Source of the DNA: a candidate division Zixibacteria bacterium HGW-Zixibacteria-1
Lineage (GTDB): Bacteria > Zixibacteria > MSB-5A5 > GN15 > PGXB01
Assembly: GCA_002838945.1 (NCBI GenBank)
Contig: PGXB01000001.1
Coordinates: 1 to 64,000, forward strand
Direction: 5' to 3'
DNA length: 64,000 nt
Position numbers and translations under genes: made by a program. Positions 52,044 to 60,913 of this stretch are shown in pieces. Position 1 is the first letter of the stretch. Each line of letters begins with the position of its first letter. The notes beneath the pieces are model-generated. The model had not been told where the DNA came from and did not search any database. It saw only the letters and a program-made list of their open reading frames with translations.

Positions 52044-53264
52044 TCAATCGATCCTTAACAATTCGAAGGCGGTCGCTATATAGACATGCCCCTGCGCATC
52101 GACAACGGGCGGGGTGACAATATCATGATCGAACAGCAAACCGTAAATTTTCTTTCCCGAAGCATCGGCCCGGTAAAGCGTGTTCTTTGCCGTTATCAGC
52201 ACGGAACCATCGGCCAGCGCGGTGCAATGGTCAATGGTGCGCTCTTCGATGGTGAATTCACGAATGAGCCGGCCGTCTTTGACGGTTTTCAGCGTTCGCC
52301 CCGCCGGAACATGAATCAGGCCGTCGAGGCCGACCACCGGGGGCTGTTTGGATAACACTTCGGCTATGCCGCCGTCGATTTTGAACCGCCACTTTTCGGT
52401 TCCATCCGGAGCCAGGGCAACCAGGATTGCCTGTCCGTCATCATTGCCGATGAGATAAAGGGTGCCGTCGATGTCGGCACTTCCGGAATAAATTAAAGGA
52501 AGTGGCAATACGAGGCGTGATTTCTCGCCCCCTGTTCCGGCATCGATAAAAATGATTTCATTGGTGAAAACGACAACCAATCCAATGTCCGCCATATACA
52601 AAGGAGCGGCTGACTGTATGCCGTCAAATCTGTTTTGCCATTTGGGGAGGATGTCACCGTAATTGGCAAGCTCGACAAAAATTTCGGGTTTGAGATTTTC
52701 AGGGCCACCGTTAAACTGTATGACGGCGATAAAATCACTCTTGCCGGCGATCAGCATCGAAACGTTATAATCCTTGTTATTGGCATTGGGAAAGTCGGCT
52801 TCTTCCAGTGTGATTTCTCCTTTGATATTAAAGGCGGTCAGCCAGAATTTCGGATCCTGTGTGAAAAGGAATTCACCGGCGACCCCCAAGGGAGCTCCAT
52901 AATTTTTTTTCTGCTTAAAAACGAATTTCCCCTGTCGGGAATAAACCTGAATCCCATCCATGGTCTCCAGGACTATATTGTCATTCCAGATAAGCGCGGC
53001 GTGCGGGATGACACCTCCCGGCAAATCCAATGGTGTTTGCCATTCGATAACGCCGCCGGTGTTTGAGACCACCGGTATAAATGAACTTCGTCTGGGATTT
53101 CCGAAATAAGTCGGGCATATTTCTGCACTCATTATTTCTCCTTTTTGTGCGGACGTTTGCGCCTGACGACCGGGCGACTCCGCCCTGCAGCCATTGGATA
53201 ACAGGCCGAATAAAATGGTCATCAGGATAAGACCGCACTGGCTGAAATAAGTTTTCAAGCTCAT
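52044..53264 (-). CDS. Beta-propeller lipoprotein, candidate immunity protein
   Basis: The 406-residue product overlaps the end of the metallopeptidase gene as ATGA. The first 26 residues form a lipoprotein-type signal ending Ser-Asn-Gly-Cys, which is an imperfect lipobox. The rest is a PQQ-like beta-propeller with repeats such as Gly-Thr-Leu-Tyr-Leu-Ile-Gly and Gly-His-Val-Tyr-Ile-Ala-Thr. A second ATG at 53132 has a perfect AAGGAG ribosome site five bases upstream and would give a 362-residue cytoplasmic form; the long start has no ribosome site and depends on coupling. Its place directly after a toxin-like gene suggests immunity, but this is unproven. Confidence 0.6.
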   Translation of the reverse strand: MSLKTYFSQCGLILMTILFGLLSNGCRAESPGRQAQTSAQKGEIMSAEICPTYFGNPRRSSFIPVVSNTGGVIEWQTPLDLPGGVIPHAALIWNDNIVLETMDGIQVYSRQGKFVFKQKKNYGAPLGVAGEFLFTQDPKFWLTAFNIKGEITLEEADFPNANNKDYNVSMLIAGKSDFIAVIQFNGGPENLKPEIFVELANYGDILPKWQNRFDGIQSAAPLYMADIGLVVVFTNEIIFIDAGTGGEKSRLVLPLPLIYSGSADIDGTLYLIGNDDGQAILVALAPDGTEKWRFKIDGGIAEVLSKQPPVVGLDGLIHVPAGRTLKTVKDGRLIREFTIEERTIDHCTALADGSVLITAKNTLYRADASGKKIYGLLFDHDIVTPPVVDAQGHVYIATAFELLRID

Positions 53265-56200
53265 GTTATATCTATAATATCAAAATTATTAGCAGCACCT
53301 GTTTTACTCTTGATCCAGGTCTTAAGTTTATTAAAATCTTCTTTTTTCAGATCCTTGGCTCTCTCGTGAACGCTGACAAGAAATTTTCTTTGCTCGATGG
53401 CGGTTTCTTTGTTTCCAAAAATGCGGCGGATAATTCTTTTCTGATCGACATTATTCCCGACTTCAAGCGCGAGGCTGTTAACATCAAAGGGAGCCGCCAG
53501 GGCGCCGGTGGCTTCGAATTTCCGAGTGCCGTCTCTGGTGACGGTAATTTTTACATGCGTATGGCCGTTAACATAATTCGTTGTCGTGACCTTAGGAGGA
53601 TTGGTGTTGTGCCTGAAGGTACTCAGATACTTCCAGCCGCCAAGATCCAGCTCGACTTCATAGAATGGAGCGAAGCGGATAAAAGTATTTCTGAAATCTT
53701 TCTCCTTCTGCGCAGTGGCGCCGGAGCATTCCAATCTGAATTTTTTGTTCAACATCGTATCCAGACGGCGGTTGAAAGCGGTCAGCCAGGTCGCAAAATG
53801 ATGTGTTTCCTTACCGGTGACGTCGGTGGTGATCCATTTCTTATCATCGGTATTGCCGCCGTCGACGAATTTAAACAGCAAGAACGGCCTGACAATCAGC
53901 ATACCACCGTATTTTTGACCGTTGGTGATGATATTGGCAAGTTCATCATCGCCCAGCTTATATAAGAGCAGGTCGGATACGGCATTGTTGCCGAAGGAAA
54001 ACCTGGTTTCATCATAAGCCGCCTTATAAATATTTCGGTATTTGTCGTCAGTCAGTTCGAATTCAAGAGTGTTGAAGGAATCACCCTTCAGGATGATTTG
54101 AAATTTTGTCCCTTTTAAGAACGCATTTAATTCGCCGCCCAATTTCGAGGCATCATTAAGCCAGTTTAAATGGCCCCAGAAATGACGCATTCTGAGGGCG
54201 TGATTCGAGAGCATCAGCGAAAACTCGTCGATTACGTAGGGCATTCCTTCATAGTACTGTTCGTATCTCATGCATGGATCGCACAACATCAGGCTGTATG
54301 CGTAATCATCGTCAAGGCCGGAGGCGTGGGTAAACTCATGGGCGACCGTCAAGCGCTTGGTTTTAGTACTGTCGTAATCATCCTTGGTATTGAGCGGATC
54401 ATCGGGATCTCCCGGGGCCGAGTTATAATGTTTATTCTCCTCCTTATAGGCGGAATGGCGCAATTGCCCTGAAGTATTTCCCATATTACTGCCTTCGCTG
54501 TCTTTAACGAGAGATACCAGGCACTTATGGGAGCCGCCTCTTTTTACGACAGTAGCGCCGTCCTTATAATCCTGCTTGGCCACAAAAAGCGAAAGCGGCT
54601 TTATAATAATATCTTCGGATCCGTCAAACTTTTCATATTGATAATCCTTGACCCCGGCTCGATTGGTGGCGTTTATCAATCCTTCCTTGATATAATTATC
54701 CTTGTCGTCGGGGTCTATCCCTCCGGTTCCGAAAGCAAACCGACATGACCAGTACAAAATCAAGGCCGCATAAATTTTGCTGTTGTCATAGTCATAGTCG
54801 CAGTTATGAAGATAGAGCAATTCGAAATTACCGGCGCCATTGCAGCAGTAAGCTTTGTCATAGTCTTTCCTGGCACCATCGAAGCCGCTGACGGGCCGGG
54901 TGCAACTGTAATCGGAGCCTTTTATGATTGATGCCGGAGACGGCTTCTTATGTATTATCGTGGCCGCGCGAGCGCCAAGAATATGACCCTTATTGAAATC
55001 GAAGCCGGCGGCCTTCGTCGTGCGTCGGTCGCAAACGTCATAGAAATCATTACAAAATATGACAATACGGCAGGGGGGATGAAACTTTCCATCGGCGTTG
55101 CACAGATTATCGTATATCAGGTTCTTCTTATAACCATCCTTCACATCGCTGAAAAACGGTTCATCATCCTTCGGTTTATGCACCTTCACCTTGAATTTGT
55201 CCTTGTTATCCAGATAAAGAAGCGTCACCCGCGAATCTTTGGATAAATCCTCGGCATTATCGGTATCATTTTTATCTTTTATATTTTGCAGGCTGTTTTT
55301 ATCCACCAGGACGAGATCATCGAGAGAAAAGACCAGCGGCTTGTCGAGGGCGGTGTTTTTGCTTCCAAACGGCTTATAATTGGCAATAATGGTATCGTAT
55401 TTATCGCCGGCATCTTCCTTGCCCTCATGGCGGGTGAAATAGTTGCGCGACGACCAATCGGCGGGAAGGTCATAGTATTTCATCCGCTCCTTGAAATCCA
55501 TGGCGGCGATTTCGGCATCTGTCTTTTCGACCATTTCAGGCGAATCATTCTTGCTTTTGGTGTAAATCCACTGCCGTTTCTTTCCATCGGGACTCTTGAC
55601 CGTGTTGAACGTAATAAAAGCTTTGTCCCCTTTCTTCAGGCCCAGGACGCCGATGGTATATATGCCTTCACTATAACCCGTTATCGATTTGAGGGGCTCT
55701 GTCTCGTTTTTTTTGAAGACTTTGATCACCAGGCCGTCAGGAACTCCCTTGACTTCATTCAGGATTCTGTCGTAATAGGAAAACTTAAGATGAAAGATAT
55801 CGGAATTGATATAATCAGGGTCGACATATTTGACATCCATGTGCTTGTCGTACCAGAGCGGACATTCGGCGGCGGTATGCTTCTTGTCTATGTGCAGGGG
55901 ACAGTTGATTTTGTCGGGGGTTTCTTTCTCGTTAAAGAAAAGAATTTCGACCCGGCGATTGCGTTGTGAGCGGTAATTGCTCTTGTCCGGTTTCTGGAGC
56001 GGGAAAGATTCACCGCAGGCGACATAAGGCTTATTCCTGTCAACAAACCGTTCCCGGATGCGTTTGGGGCGCATCAAATCCAGGCTTTTGTAGTCTGTTC
56101 CCAAAATCTTGCACATTTCGTCGATATACAGGTCATAGACCGCTTTCCAGGCTATTTCCGGCCACTTATGCGTGGAATCATCATTTATCTTCCGGGCGAG

Positions 56201-56806
56201 ATCAAGCGGCAGATTTTCCGGAAAGGCATCGGTTGTTTTCGGATCGGCGTGTAAGTTGCGATAGGCAATAAAAAACTTTTCATCGGCGGCGTTGGTTTTT
56301 TTGCCGAATTTATTATCAATGCTGCCCGGGTCGCAATCCCAGCCGGGACGAAGGGCAAAAAATTTCATAATCTGCTGATAATCTTCCACCTTATGCTGGC
56401 CGTAGCAGTTTTTGGCCCAGTTGTCCCGGTCACCATTTAGCAGGTAGAGAGCGCTTTTGGCGCGCTTGTCGGACAACTTAAAATTGGGCTCGACATCGCC
56501 CGAGGTATCGGTATGAGCGGCTATCAGGATTTTTTTGCGGGGATCGAATTCATATTGCCGGAACACAACGGCCAGGGCGCGGATTCCGGAAAGTTTTTCC
56601 TGTTTGGCCTTAAGTTGCTTGTCGGATGCTCCCTGCGAAGAACTTTTCCCGGCCGGTGCGGAAGGAAGCATAACGGCGCTGTTGAGATGATAGAGGACAT
56701 CTTCCATCTCCAGAATTTCCACTTTGACCCGCTGGGCCTGAAAAGATACCAGACTGTGGGAATAAGCGATATTCTTGCCGAAAAGTCTGCTGAGAAAATT
56801 TTTCAT
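53261..56806 (-). CDS. Large type VI effector with OmpA-like region and zinc metallopeptidase motif
   Basis: The 1181-residue protein has an OmpA-C-like region split over about 90-300, with Ile-Ala-Ala-His-Thr-Asp-Thr and Arg-Asn-Arg-Arg-Val-Glu-Ile. A middle region rich in Lys, Asp and Tyr follows, and then a metallopeptidase motif His823-Glu824-Phe-Thr-His827 in a helix preceded by Leu-Thr-Val-Ala. The next conserved acidic stretch is Gly-Leu-Asp-Asp-Asp-Tyr. No signal peptide or membrane segment is seen, so it is probably delivered by the injection system. The OmpA-like part could bind peptidoglycan in the target periplasm. Codon usage and Lys/Asp content differ from its neighbours, which may mean transfer. 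No ribosome site precedes the ATG. Confidence 0.6.
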   Translation of the reverse strand: MKNFLSRLFGKNIAYSHSLVSFQAQRVKVEILEMEDVLYHLNSAVMLPSAPAGKSSSQGASDKQLKAKQEKLSGIRALAVVFRQYEFDPRKKILIAAHTDTSGDVEPNFKLSDKRAKSALYLLNGDRDNWAKNCYGQHKVEDYQQIMKFFALRPGWDCDPGSIDNKFGKKTNAADEKFFIAYRNLHADPKTTDAFPENLPLDLARKINDDSTHKWPEIAWKAVYDLYIDEMCKILGTDYKSLDLMRPKRIRERFVDRNKPYVACGESFPLQKPDKSNYRSQRNRRVEILFFNEKETPDKINCPLHIDKKHTAAECPLWYDKHMDVKYVDPDYINSDIFHLKFSYYDRILNEVKGVPDGLVIKVFKKNETEPLKSITGYSEGIYTIGVLGLKKGDKAFITFNTVKSPDGKKRQWIYTKSKNDSPEMVEKTDAEIAAMDFKERMKYYDLPADWSSRNYFTRHEGKEDAGDKYDTIIANYKPFGSKNTALDKPLVFSLDDLVLVDKNSLQNIKDKNDTDNAEDLSKDSRVTLLYLDNKDKFKVKVHKPKDDEPFFSDVKDGYKKNLIYDNLCNADGKFHPPCRIVIFCNDFYDVCDRRTTKAAGFDFNKGHILGARAATIIHKKPSPASIIKGSDYSCTRPVSGFDGARKDYDKAYCCNGAGNFELLYLHNCDYDYDNSKIYAALILYWSCRFAFGTGGIDPDDKDNYIKEGLINATNRAGVKDYQYEKFDGSEDIIIKPLSLFVAKQDYKDGATVVKRGGSHKCLVSLVKDSEGSNMGNTSGQLRHSAYKEENKHYNSAPGDPDDPLNTKDDYDSTKTKRLTVAHEFTHASGLDDDYAYSLMLCDPCMRYEQYYEGMPYVIDEFSLMLSNHALRMRHFWGHLNWLNDASKLGGELNAFLKGTKFQIILKGDSFNTLEFELTDDKYRNIYKAAYDETRFSFGNNAVSDLLLYKLGDDELANIITNGQKYGGMLIVRPFLLFKFVDGGNTDDKKWITTDVTGKETHHFATWLTAFNRRLDTMLNKKFRLECSGATAQKEKDFRNTFIRFAPFYEVELDLGGWKYLSTFRHNTNPPKVTTTNYVNGHTHVKITVTRDGTRKFEATGALAAPFDVNSLALEVGNNVDQKRIIRRIFGNKETAIEQRKFLVSVHERAKDLKKEDFNKLKTWIKSKTGAANNFDIIDIT

Positions 56807-56852
56807 CTAATGAAGTTGTTGTGCGGCGGCCAATAATCCCGATACTGAAGGA

Positions 56853-57920
56853 TTATCCGCTGCTTTTTTTAATATCAAATGAGACTTTTACCTGTCCCGG
56901 GGGCACTTTTTCCACTTTGGCATAACCTTTATTATCAAGGGTGCCTTCCTTGATAGCGCCATTGGGCAAAAAGACCTTATAGCCCGCTCCTTTAATGGGA
57001 TTGCCGTCCTCATCCTTAAGTTCCAGTTCGATATAATCTTTGATTTCGAGGATTCCGGAACGGGTCGAAATGCCGTCGGCCGTCACCCGAAAGTAGAAAG
57101 AGGGGCCGGAATAGCCGCCTTTTCCTTCCTTTGCGGCCTGCAAATCTATAAATTTTTTATCGATCTTGAGCGCCCATTCTTCTTCAATTTTGTCGCCGTC
57201 AACCTTGGATTCAACAGTTCTCAAAAGGCGGTCAGCAAAAGGGCCGGAATCTTTGACAAATATTTCCAGAGTAGCTTTGGTTCCGGACTTAATACCGGCC
57301 ACCTGGGCCTTCATTTTGACGGTATCTTCAACCTCGGCCGTCTTTTTCGACCACTCCGCCTTGACGATTGCTTTCAGCTCGATTTCGTAATTACCTTCTT
57401 TAATGCCGCTTTTCTTGATGCGGCCGGCCAGCGGGGCCTTGGATTCCTCACCGTCCGGCGACTTGACGGTATATTGAACGCCGGTAATCGGATTGCCGCC
57501 CTTGTCGGCGAATTTGACATCCAGCTTGTGGCCCTCTTCGGCTTCACTTCCCTTGGATTCGGCTTTGGCGGCTTTTTCACCGCCGGTTCCGCCGCCGCCA
57601 CCGCCGCCACCGCCGGAACCGACCAGAACGGTGGGACATCCGGCAATAATGGTGGCCGGGGGGCCGCCGGAACAGATAGCGGTATCGCCGACAACCGCAA
57701 TCGGCTGGCCGCCGACCAGGACCGAAACACCGGTGGCAATAATCTGGCCGCCGACATGGGGGATGGGTGGAACGGCCGGTGTCTGCATCGGGCAGACATG
57801 CATAGCATTCATCTGGGCGGCCGGCTGACCGCCGATTAACACCATCGGGACACCGGGCGGCATAATAACTCCGCCATGTGCGGTCTGGTCGCCGACTCTT
57901 GCGGCCGGTTTTCCGGGCAT
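56853..57920 (-). CDS. PAAR tip protein with C-terminal beta domains
   Basis: The 355-residue product starts with a PAAR domain (about 1-100): Pro-Ala-Ala-Arg-Val-Gly-Asp, then repeated Val-Leu-Ile/Val-Gly-Gly-Gln-Pro-Ala and Pro-Thr-Val-Leu-Val-Gly-Ser. A glycine linker (about 102-115) leads to two beta domains, the last with Val-Pro-Pro-Gly-Gln-Val, similar to the end of the protein at 50480. It sits on the VgrG spike and probably carries effectors through the C-terminal part. It is the first gene after a strong promoter, with an AAGGAG ribosome site. Confidence 0.9.
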   Translation of the reverse strand: MPGKPAARVGDQTAHGGVIMPPGVPMVLIGGQPAAQMNAMHVCPMQTPAVPPIPHVGGQIIATGVSVLVGGQPIAVVGDTAICSGGPPATIIAGCPTVLVGSGGGGGGGGGTGGEKAAKAESKGSEAEEGHKLDVKFADKGGNPITGVQYTVKSPDGEESKAPLAGRIKKSGIKEGNYEIELKAIVKAEWSKKTAEVEDTVKMKAQVAGIKSGTKATLEIFVKDSGPFADRLLRTVESKVDGDKIEEEWALKIDKKFIDLQAAKEGKGGYSGPSFYFRVTADGISTRSGILEIKDYIELELKDEDGNPIKGAGYKVFLPNGAIKEGTLDNKGYAKVEKVPPGQVKVSFDIKKSSG

Positions 57921-58302
57921 AGTAACTCCTTGGTAATGTCAGCGGCAATAGCGCTGCTTGCTAAAATATAAACATATACTAAAGGCCAAGTCAATAAATA
58001 GTTGCGGCGATATCGATATTATTGTGCTTCTTCGAGAAATAATATGTTTACCGTCAAAAAAATGTCTTCCAATAATATATTATGATAATTCGACCAATCT
58101 TCCATCAGGTTAACCGCCGGCATCGCGATTAAGAGTTAAAATAATTTACAAAAAGTGCTTGCGACACGACTAAATATGGTTATACATTGAAGGCAATCGA
58201 TTTGTGGAAAAAATAATATTACCGAATAGACTGTACTGTACACGACAAAAGTATATAATTTTTTGTTTTCCTGATCGAAGAAAGGTTTATGCGGGGCAAA
58301 TC
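57921..58302. other. Divergent promoter region between effector operon and kinase gene
   Basis: A strong minus-strand promoter lies at 57965-57994. On the plus strand TTGCGA at about 58161 and TATACA 16 bp later may start the kinase transcript. The kinase frame is open from a GTG at 58204, but the ATG at 58303 is more likely. No other gene is seen. Confidence 0.5.
57965..57994 (-). promoter_or_regulatory. Sigma-70-type promoter of the type VI effector operon
   Basis: On the minus strand TTGACT (57989-57994) and TATATT (57965-57970) are 18 bp apart. The same TTGACT box is used by the apparatus promoter at 47881. It drives the PAAR gene and probably the five genes behind it. Confidence 0.7.
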
Positions 58303-60150
58303 ATGTCGGATGATAAAGATATAGACGGATCGGCCACCAACCCACAGGGCGGCCCTGATCCGCTGGGAATTATCGGCTGGGATGTCGCCGGCAAATATAA
58401 GATTAAGGCCTATATCGGCGGCGGCGGTTTTGGCGAGGTGTATGAAGGTTACAATATGCACCTGCCGGAGCAAAAGCTGGTATTGAAGTTTTTCAAGAGG
58501 GTCCAGTCGCGGGACAAGTTTGCCAAAGAGGCCAAGATCCTGTGCATGCTGGATCATCCGAATATTTCCCGGGTCATTGATTTTCTTCCGGAAGAAGGCG
58601 CGGTGGTGGTTGCCTTTATCGATGGTGAGGACGGCTCAGTCCGGTTGAAAAAGTCGGGCGCCCTCGATGAAGAAACCTTTCTAAAAGTGGCCCGGGCCAT
58701 GACCGATGCCATTGCTTTCGCCCATGAAAAGCGAATCGCTCATCGCGATCTCAAGCCGGGCAATATCATGTTTGATAAGAGCGGTCATGTTTACCTGATA
58801 GATTTCGGAATTGCCAAGGAAATGGGCGGCGACGCCACCAAGACCGCTTATGTGGCGCTGACGCCGCTCTTTGCGGCGCCCGAACGGCAGTCCGGCGAAC
58901 ACGATTACAATCCTTTCCTGAGCGATGTTTACGAAATGGGTGTGACCCTGTTTAACTTCGCCACCAATGATTTGCCATATCGTAATCCAGCCAACCCCAA
59001 TATCCAGGAATGGGGCGGCATGGCCAGTGAAAATATCTCACCGGAGCTCCGGCGCATCCTGATGAAAGCGACCCATCCCGATCCCAAACAGCGCTACCAG
59101 ACCGCCCGAGAGATGTCGGAGGATCTGAAGACCTTAAAACAGGTTTATGGCGGGCGAAAGAAAAAATCCGCGGCTCCTTATTATGTGGCTGCGGTAGTTA
59201 TACTTCTCGCCCTGGCCGGCTATTACGGCCGCGACCGGATCACGGGCCTGTATCATCAGATGACCGCCAAACAGGAGCAGGTCAGCGAGTCGGCCAAAGT
59301 GAAGTCGGAAATTGATGATGCCCTGAAGAATGCGGCCGATGAGGCTCCTCCTGAAACAACTGCAGCCAAGGACACTGTCATCACTGCTGAAGTCAAAAAA
59401 GAGGAACCGGTGAAGGAGACTAAACCGGAACCGGAAAAGACAGTGGTGGTTAAGCCCAAAGAAGAAATCAAACCGCCTGTAACCAAACCTTCGGACACCG
59501 CCAAAGCCGTGGTCGAACAGAAACCCAAAGAGGCGGACAAGAAACCGGTCGTCGCGGCGCCCGAGGAAAAACCGAAGGAAGAGCCCAAAAAAGAACCCCC
59601 GCCGCCTTCGGAGTATGCGCTTACCTTTGCCATCGAGCCTGACGGGGCGGCATCGGTTTTAATAAACGGCAGCGAGGGCGCGGTTGACAGCACCTACAAG
59701 GTCAAGCCCGGGTCGTATAATATAGCGGTAATACATCCGGATTATCCCATATACAGGAACCAGGTAAGGATAACCGACAGCAATATGAAGCTGTCGTTTG
59801 ACCTGGGCAAAGAAATTTCGCTCTCGGATTCGGTCAGTATGCAAATATCGCTGAATCCGCCGTCGGATCAGCATATAATAGAGCTTTCTTTCAACGGACG
59901 GAGACATACGCTTCTGGAATTCCCGGTCTGGAGCATGATGAAACCGAGAGGCGAGTGGCAGGTCGAGGCCGGAATTTTCGGAATATCTCAGGATAAGCAA
60001 AAGAAACCCAGAATAGATTCAGTGGTTGTATTTCCGTATGGCGGCGGGACACATGCCGCCATTAAGGGGGCCAGAGGTAAATTGGTCCTTGGATCGGCGG
60101 GGGGAGGCAAGGTTGAATCGGTTCCCCTGCTGATATTCTGGTCGGAATAA
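58303..60150 (+). CDS. Transmembrane Ser/Thr protein kinase next to the type VI cluster
   Basis: The 615-residue kinase (from the ATG at 58303) has a glycine loop Gly-Gly-Gly-Gly-Phe-Gly-Glu-Val, Asp149 in His-Arg-Asp-Leu-Lys-Pro-Gly-Asn and Asp167 in Asp-Phe-Gly. The membrane segment is near 291-309. A long Pro/Lys/Glu-rich linker follows, then a PEGA-like domain with Ala-Ser-Val-Leu-Ile-Asn-Gly and a C-terminal beta domain. It is distinct from the kinase at 26087 but has the same plan. Kinases of this sort (PpkA-like) trigger type VI assembly in other bacteria, and its divergent position to the effector operon supports a similar role here. Confidence 0.9.
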   Translation: MSDDKDIDGSATNPQGGPDPLGIIGWDVAGKYKIKAYIGGGGFGEVYEGYNMHLPEQKLVLKFFKRVQSRDKFAKEAKILCMLDHPNISRVIDFLPEEGAVVVAFIDGEDGSVRLKKSGALDEETFLKVARAMTDAIAFAHEKRIAHRDLKPGNIMFDKSGHVYLIDFGIAKEMGGDATKTAYVALTPLFAAPERQSGEHDYNPFLSDVYEMGVTLFNFATNDLPYRNPANPNIQEWGGMASENISPELRRILMKATHPDPKQRYQTAREMSEDLKTLKQVYGGRKKKSAAPYYVAAVVILLALAGYYGRDRITGLYHQMTAKQEQVSESAKVKSEIDDALKNAADEAPPETTAAKDTVITAEVKKEEPVKETKPEPEKTVVVKPKEEIKPPVTKPSDTAKAVVEQKPKEADKKPVVAAPEEKPKEEPKKEPPPPSEYALTFAIEPDGAASVLINGSEGAVDSTYKVKPGSYNIAVIHPDYPIYRNQVRITDSNMKLSFDLGKEISLSDSVSMQISLNPPSDQHIIELSFNGRRHTLLEFPVWSMMKPRGEWQVEAGIFGISQDKQKKPRIDSVVVFPYGGGTHAAIKGARGKLVLGSAGGGKVESVPLLIFWSE

Positions 60151-60184
60151 AGATAAAACAGACATAAATTCATCAGGAGGTGTC

Positions 60185-60862
60185 ATGATCAAAAAACATC
60201 ATGTTTTTCGGACCACCTCAGTGTTAATGTTGCTGGTGTACTTGCAGACGTTTGTACTGTCCGGAGCGGTCTTCGGACAGGATTCGGAATGCAGTTACGA
60301 GCCGGGCAACCCGACACTCGACAGTGCCCGAAAAAGTTTCCTGGCGCTCAATTATAAATGCGCCGAGGAAGAACTGAATGCGCTCTTGGCGCTGGATACG
60401 ATGAGCATCGAGGAAAAGGCCAATGCGCATGTTTTGCTGGCTGAGGTTTATTATGCCAAGGTCCGCAACGACAGTGAAAAACGCGACAAGGTAATGGAGC
60501 AGTTTGTCGCAGCTTTCAACTCATACCGTGAATGGCGCGGCGAACTGAATATCAAGTCGCCCGAATTCATGGCCATGATGAAGGAAGCACAGGCCCAGGT
60601 CGACCAGGAAAAAGCCGACGTGAAGGCGGCCGATGAGAAGGCGGCCCATGAGGCTGCAGTCGTGGCGGAGCCGCCCAAGAAAGAAGAAGGCAAAAAGAAG
60701 GCGTGGTACACCCAGTGGTGGGCCATCGCGCTGGGAGTCGGCGTGGTTGCCGGAGCCGTGGTTCTGGCCGGAGGCGGCGGCGATGACGGGGGAACCCCTC
60801 CCGCCACCGAACTGCCTGATTTTCCACCACCGCCGGCGAAAGACGCCCCTGCGGGCAAATAA
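60185..60862 (+). CDS. Exported helical (TPR-like) protein with C-terminal membrane segment
   Basis: The 225-residue product has a signal peptide ending near Val-Phe-Gly-Gln (residue 31), then a helical region with Cys35 and Cys58, and an Ala/Lys/Glu-rich stretch. A membrane segment near 178-199 (Trp-Trp-Ala-Ile-Ala-Leu-Gly-Val) ends in a glycine/aspartate run and a Pro-rich tail. It has an AGGAGGT ribosome site and follows the kinase gene by about 34 bases. It may be part of a signalling complex with that kinase; the function is unknown. Confidence 0.65.
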   Translation: MIKKHHVFRTTSVLMLLVYLQTFVLSGAVFGQDSECSYEPGNPTLDSARKSFLALNYKCAEEELNALLALDTMSIEEKANAHVLLAEVYYAKVRNDSEKRDKVMEQFVAAFNSYREWRGELNIKSPEFMAMMKEAQAQVDQEKADVKAADEKAAHEAAVVAEPPKKEEGKKKAWYTQWWAIALGVGVVAGAVVLAGGGGDDGGTPPATELPDFPPPPAKDAPAGK

Positions 60863-60913
60863 CATAAGGACTAAAAATATACTCTATATAATGTAACAGG
60901 AGGTATGAAAGAG

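Noticed and set aside
33346-57920. Prophage or extracellular contractile injection system
   Set aside because: TssK, TssF, TssG, TssB, TssC and ClpV halves mark a type VI system; no capsid, terminase or integrase genes are present.
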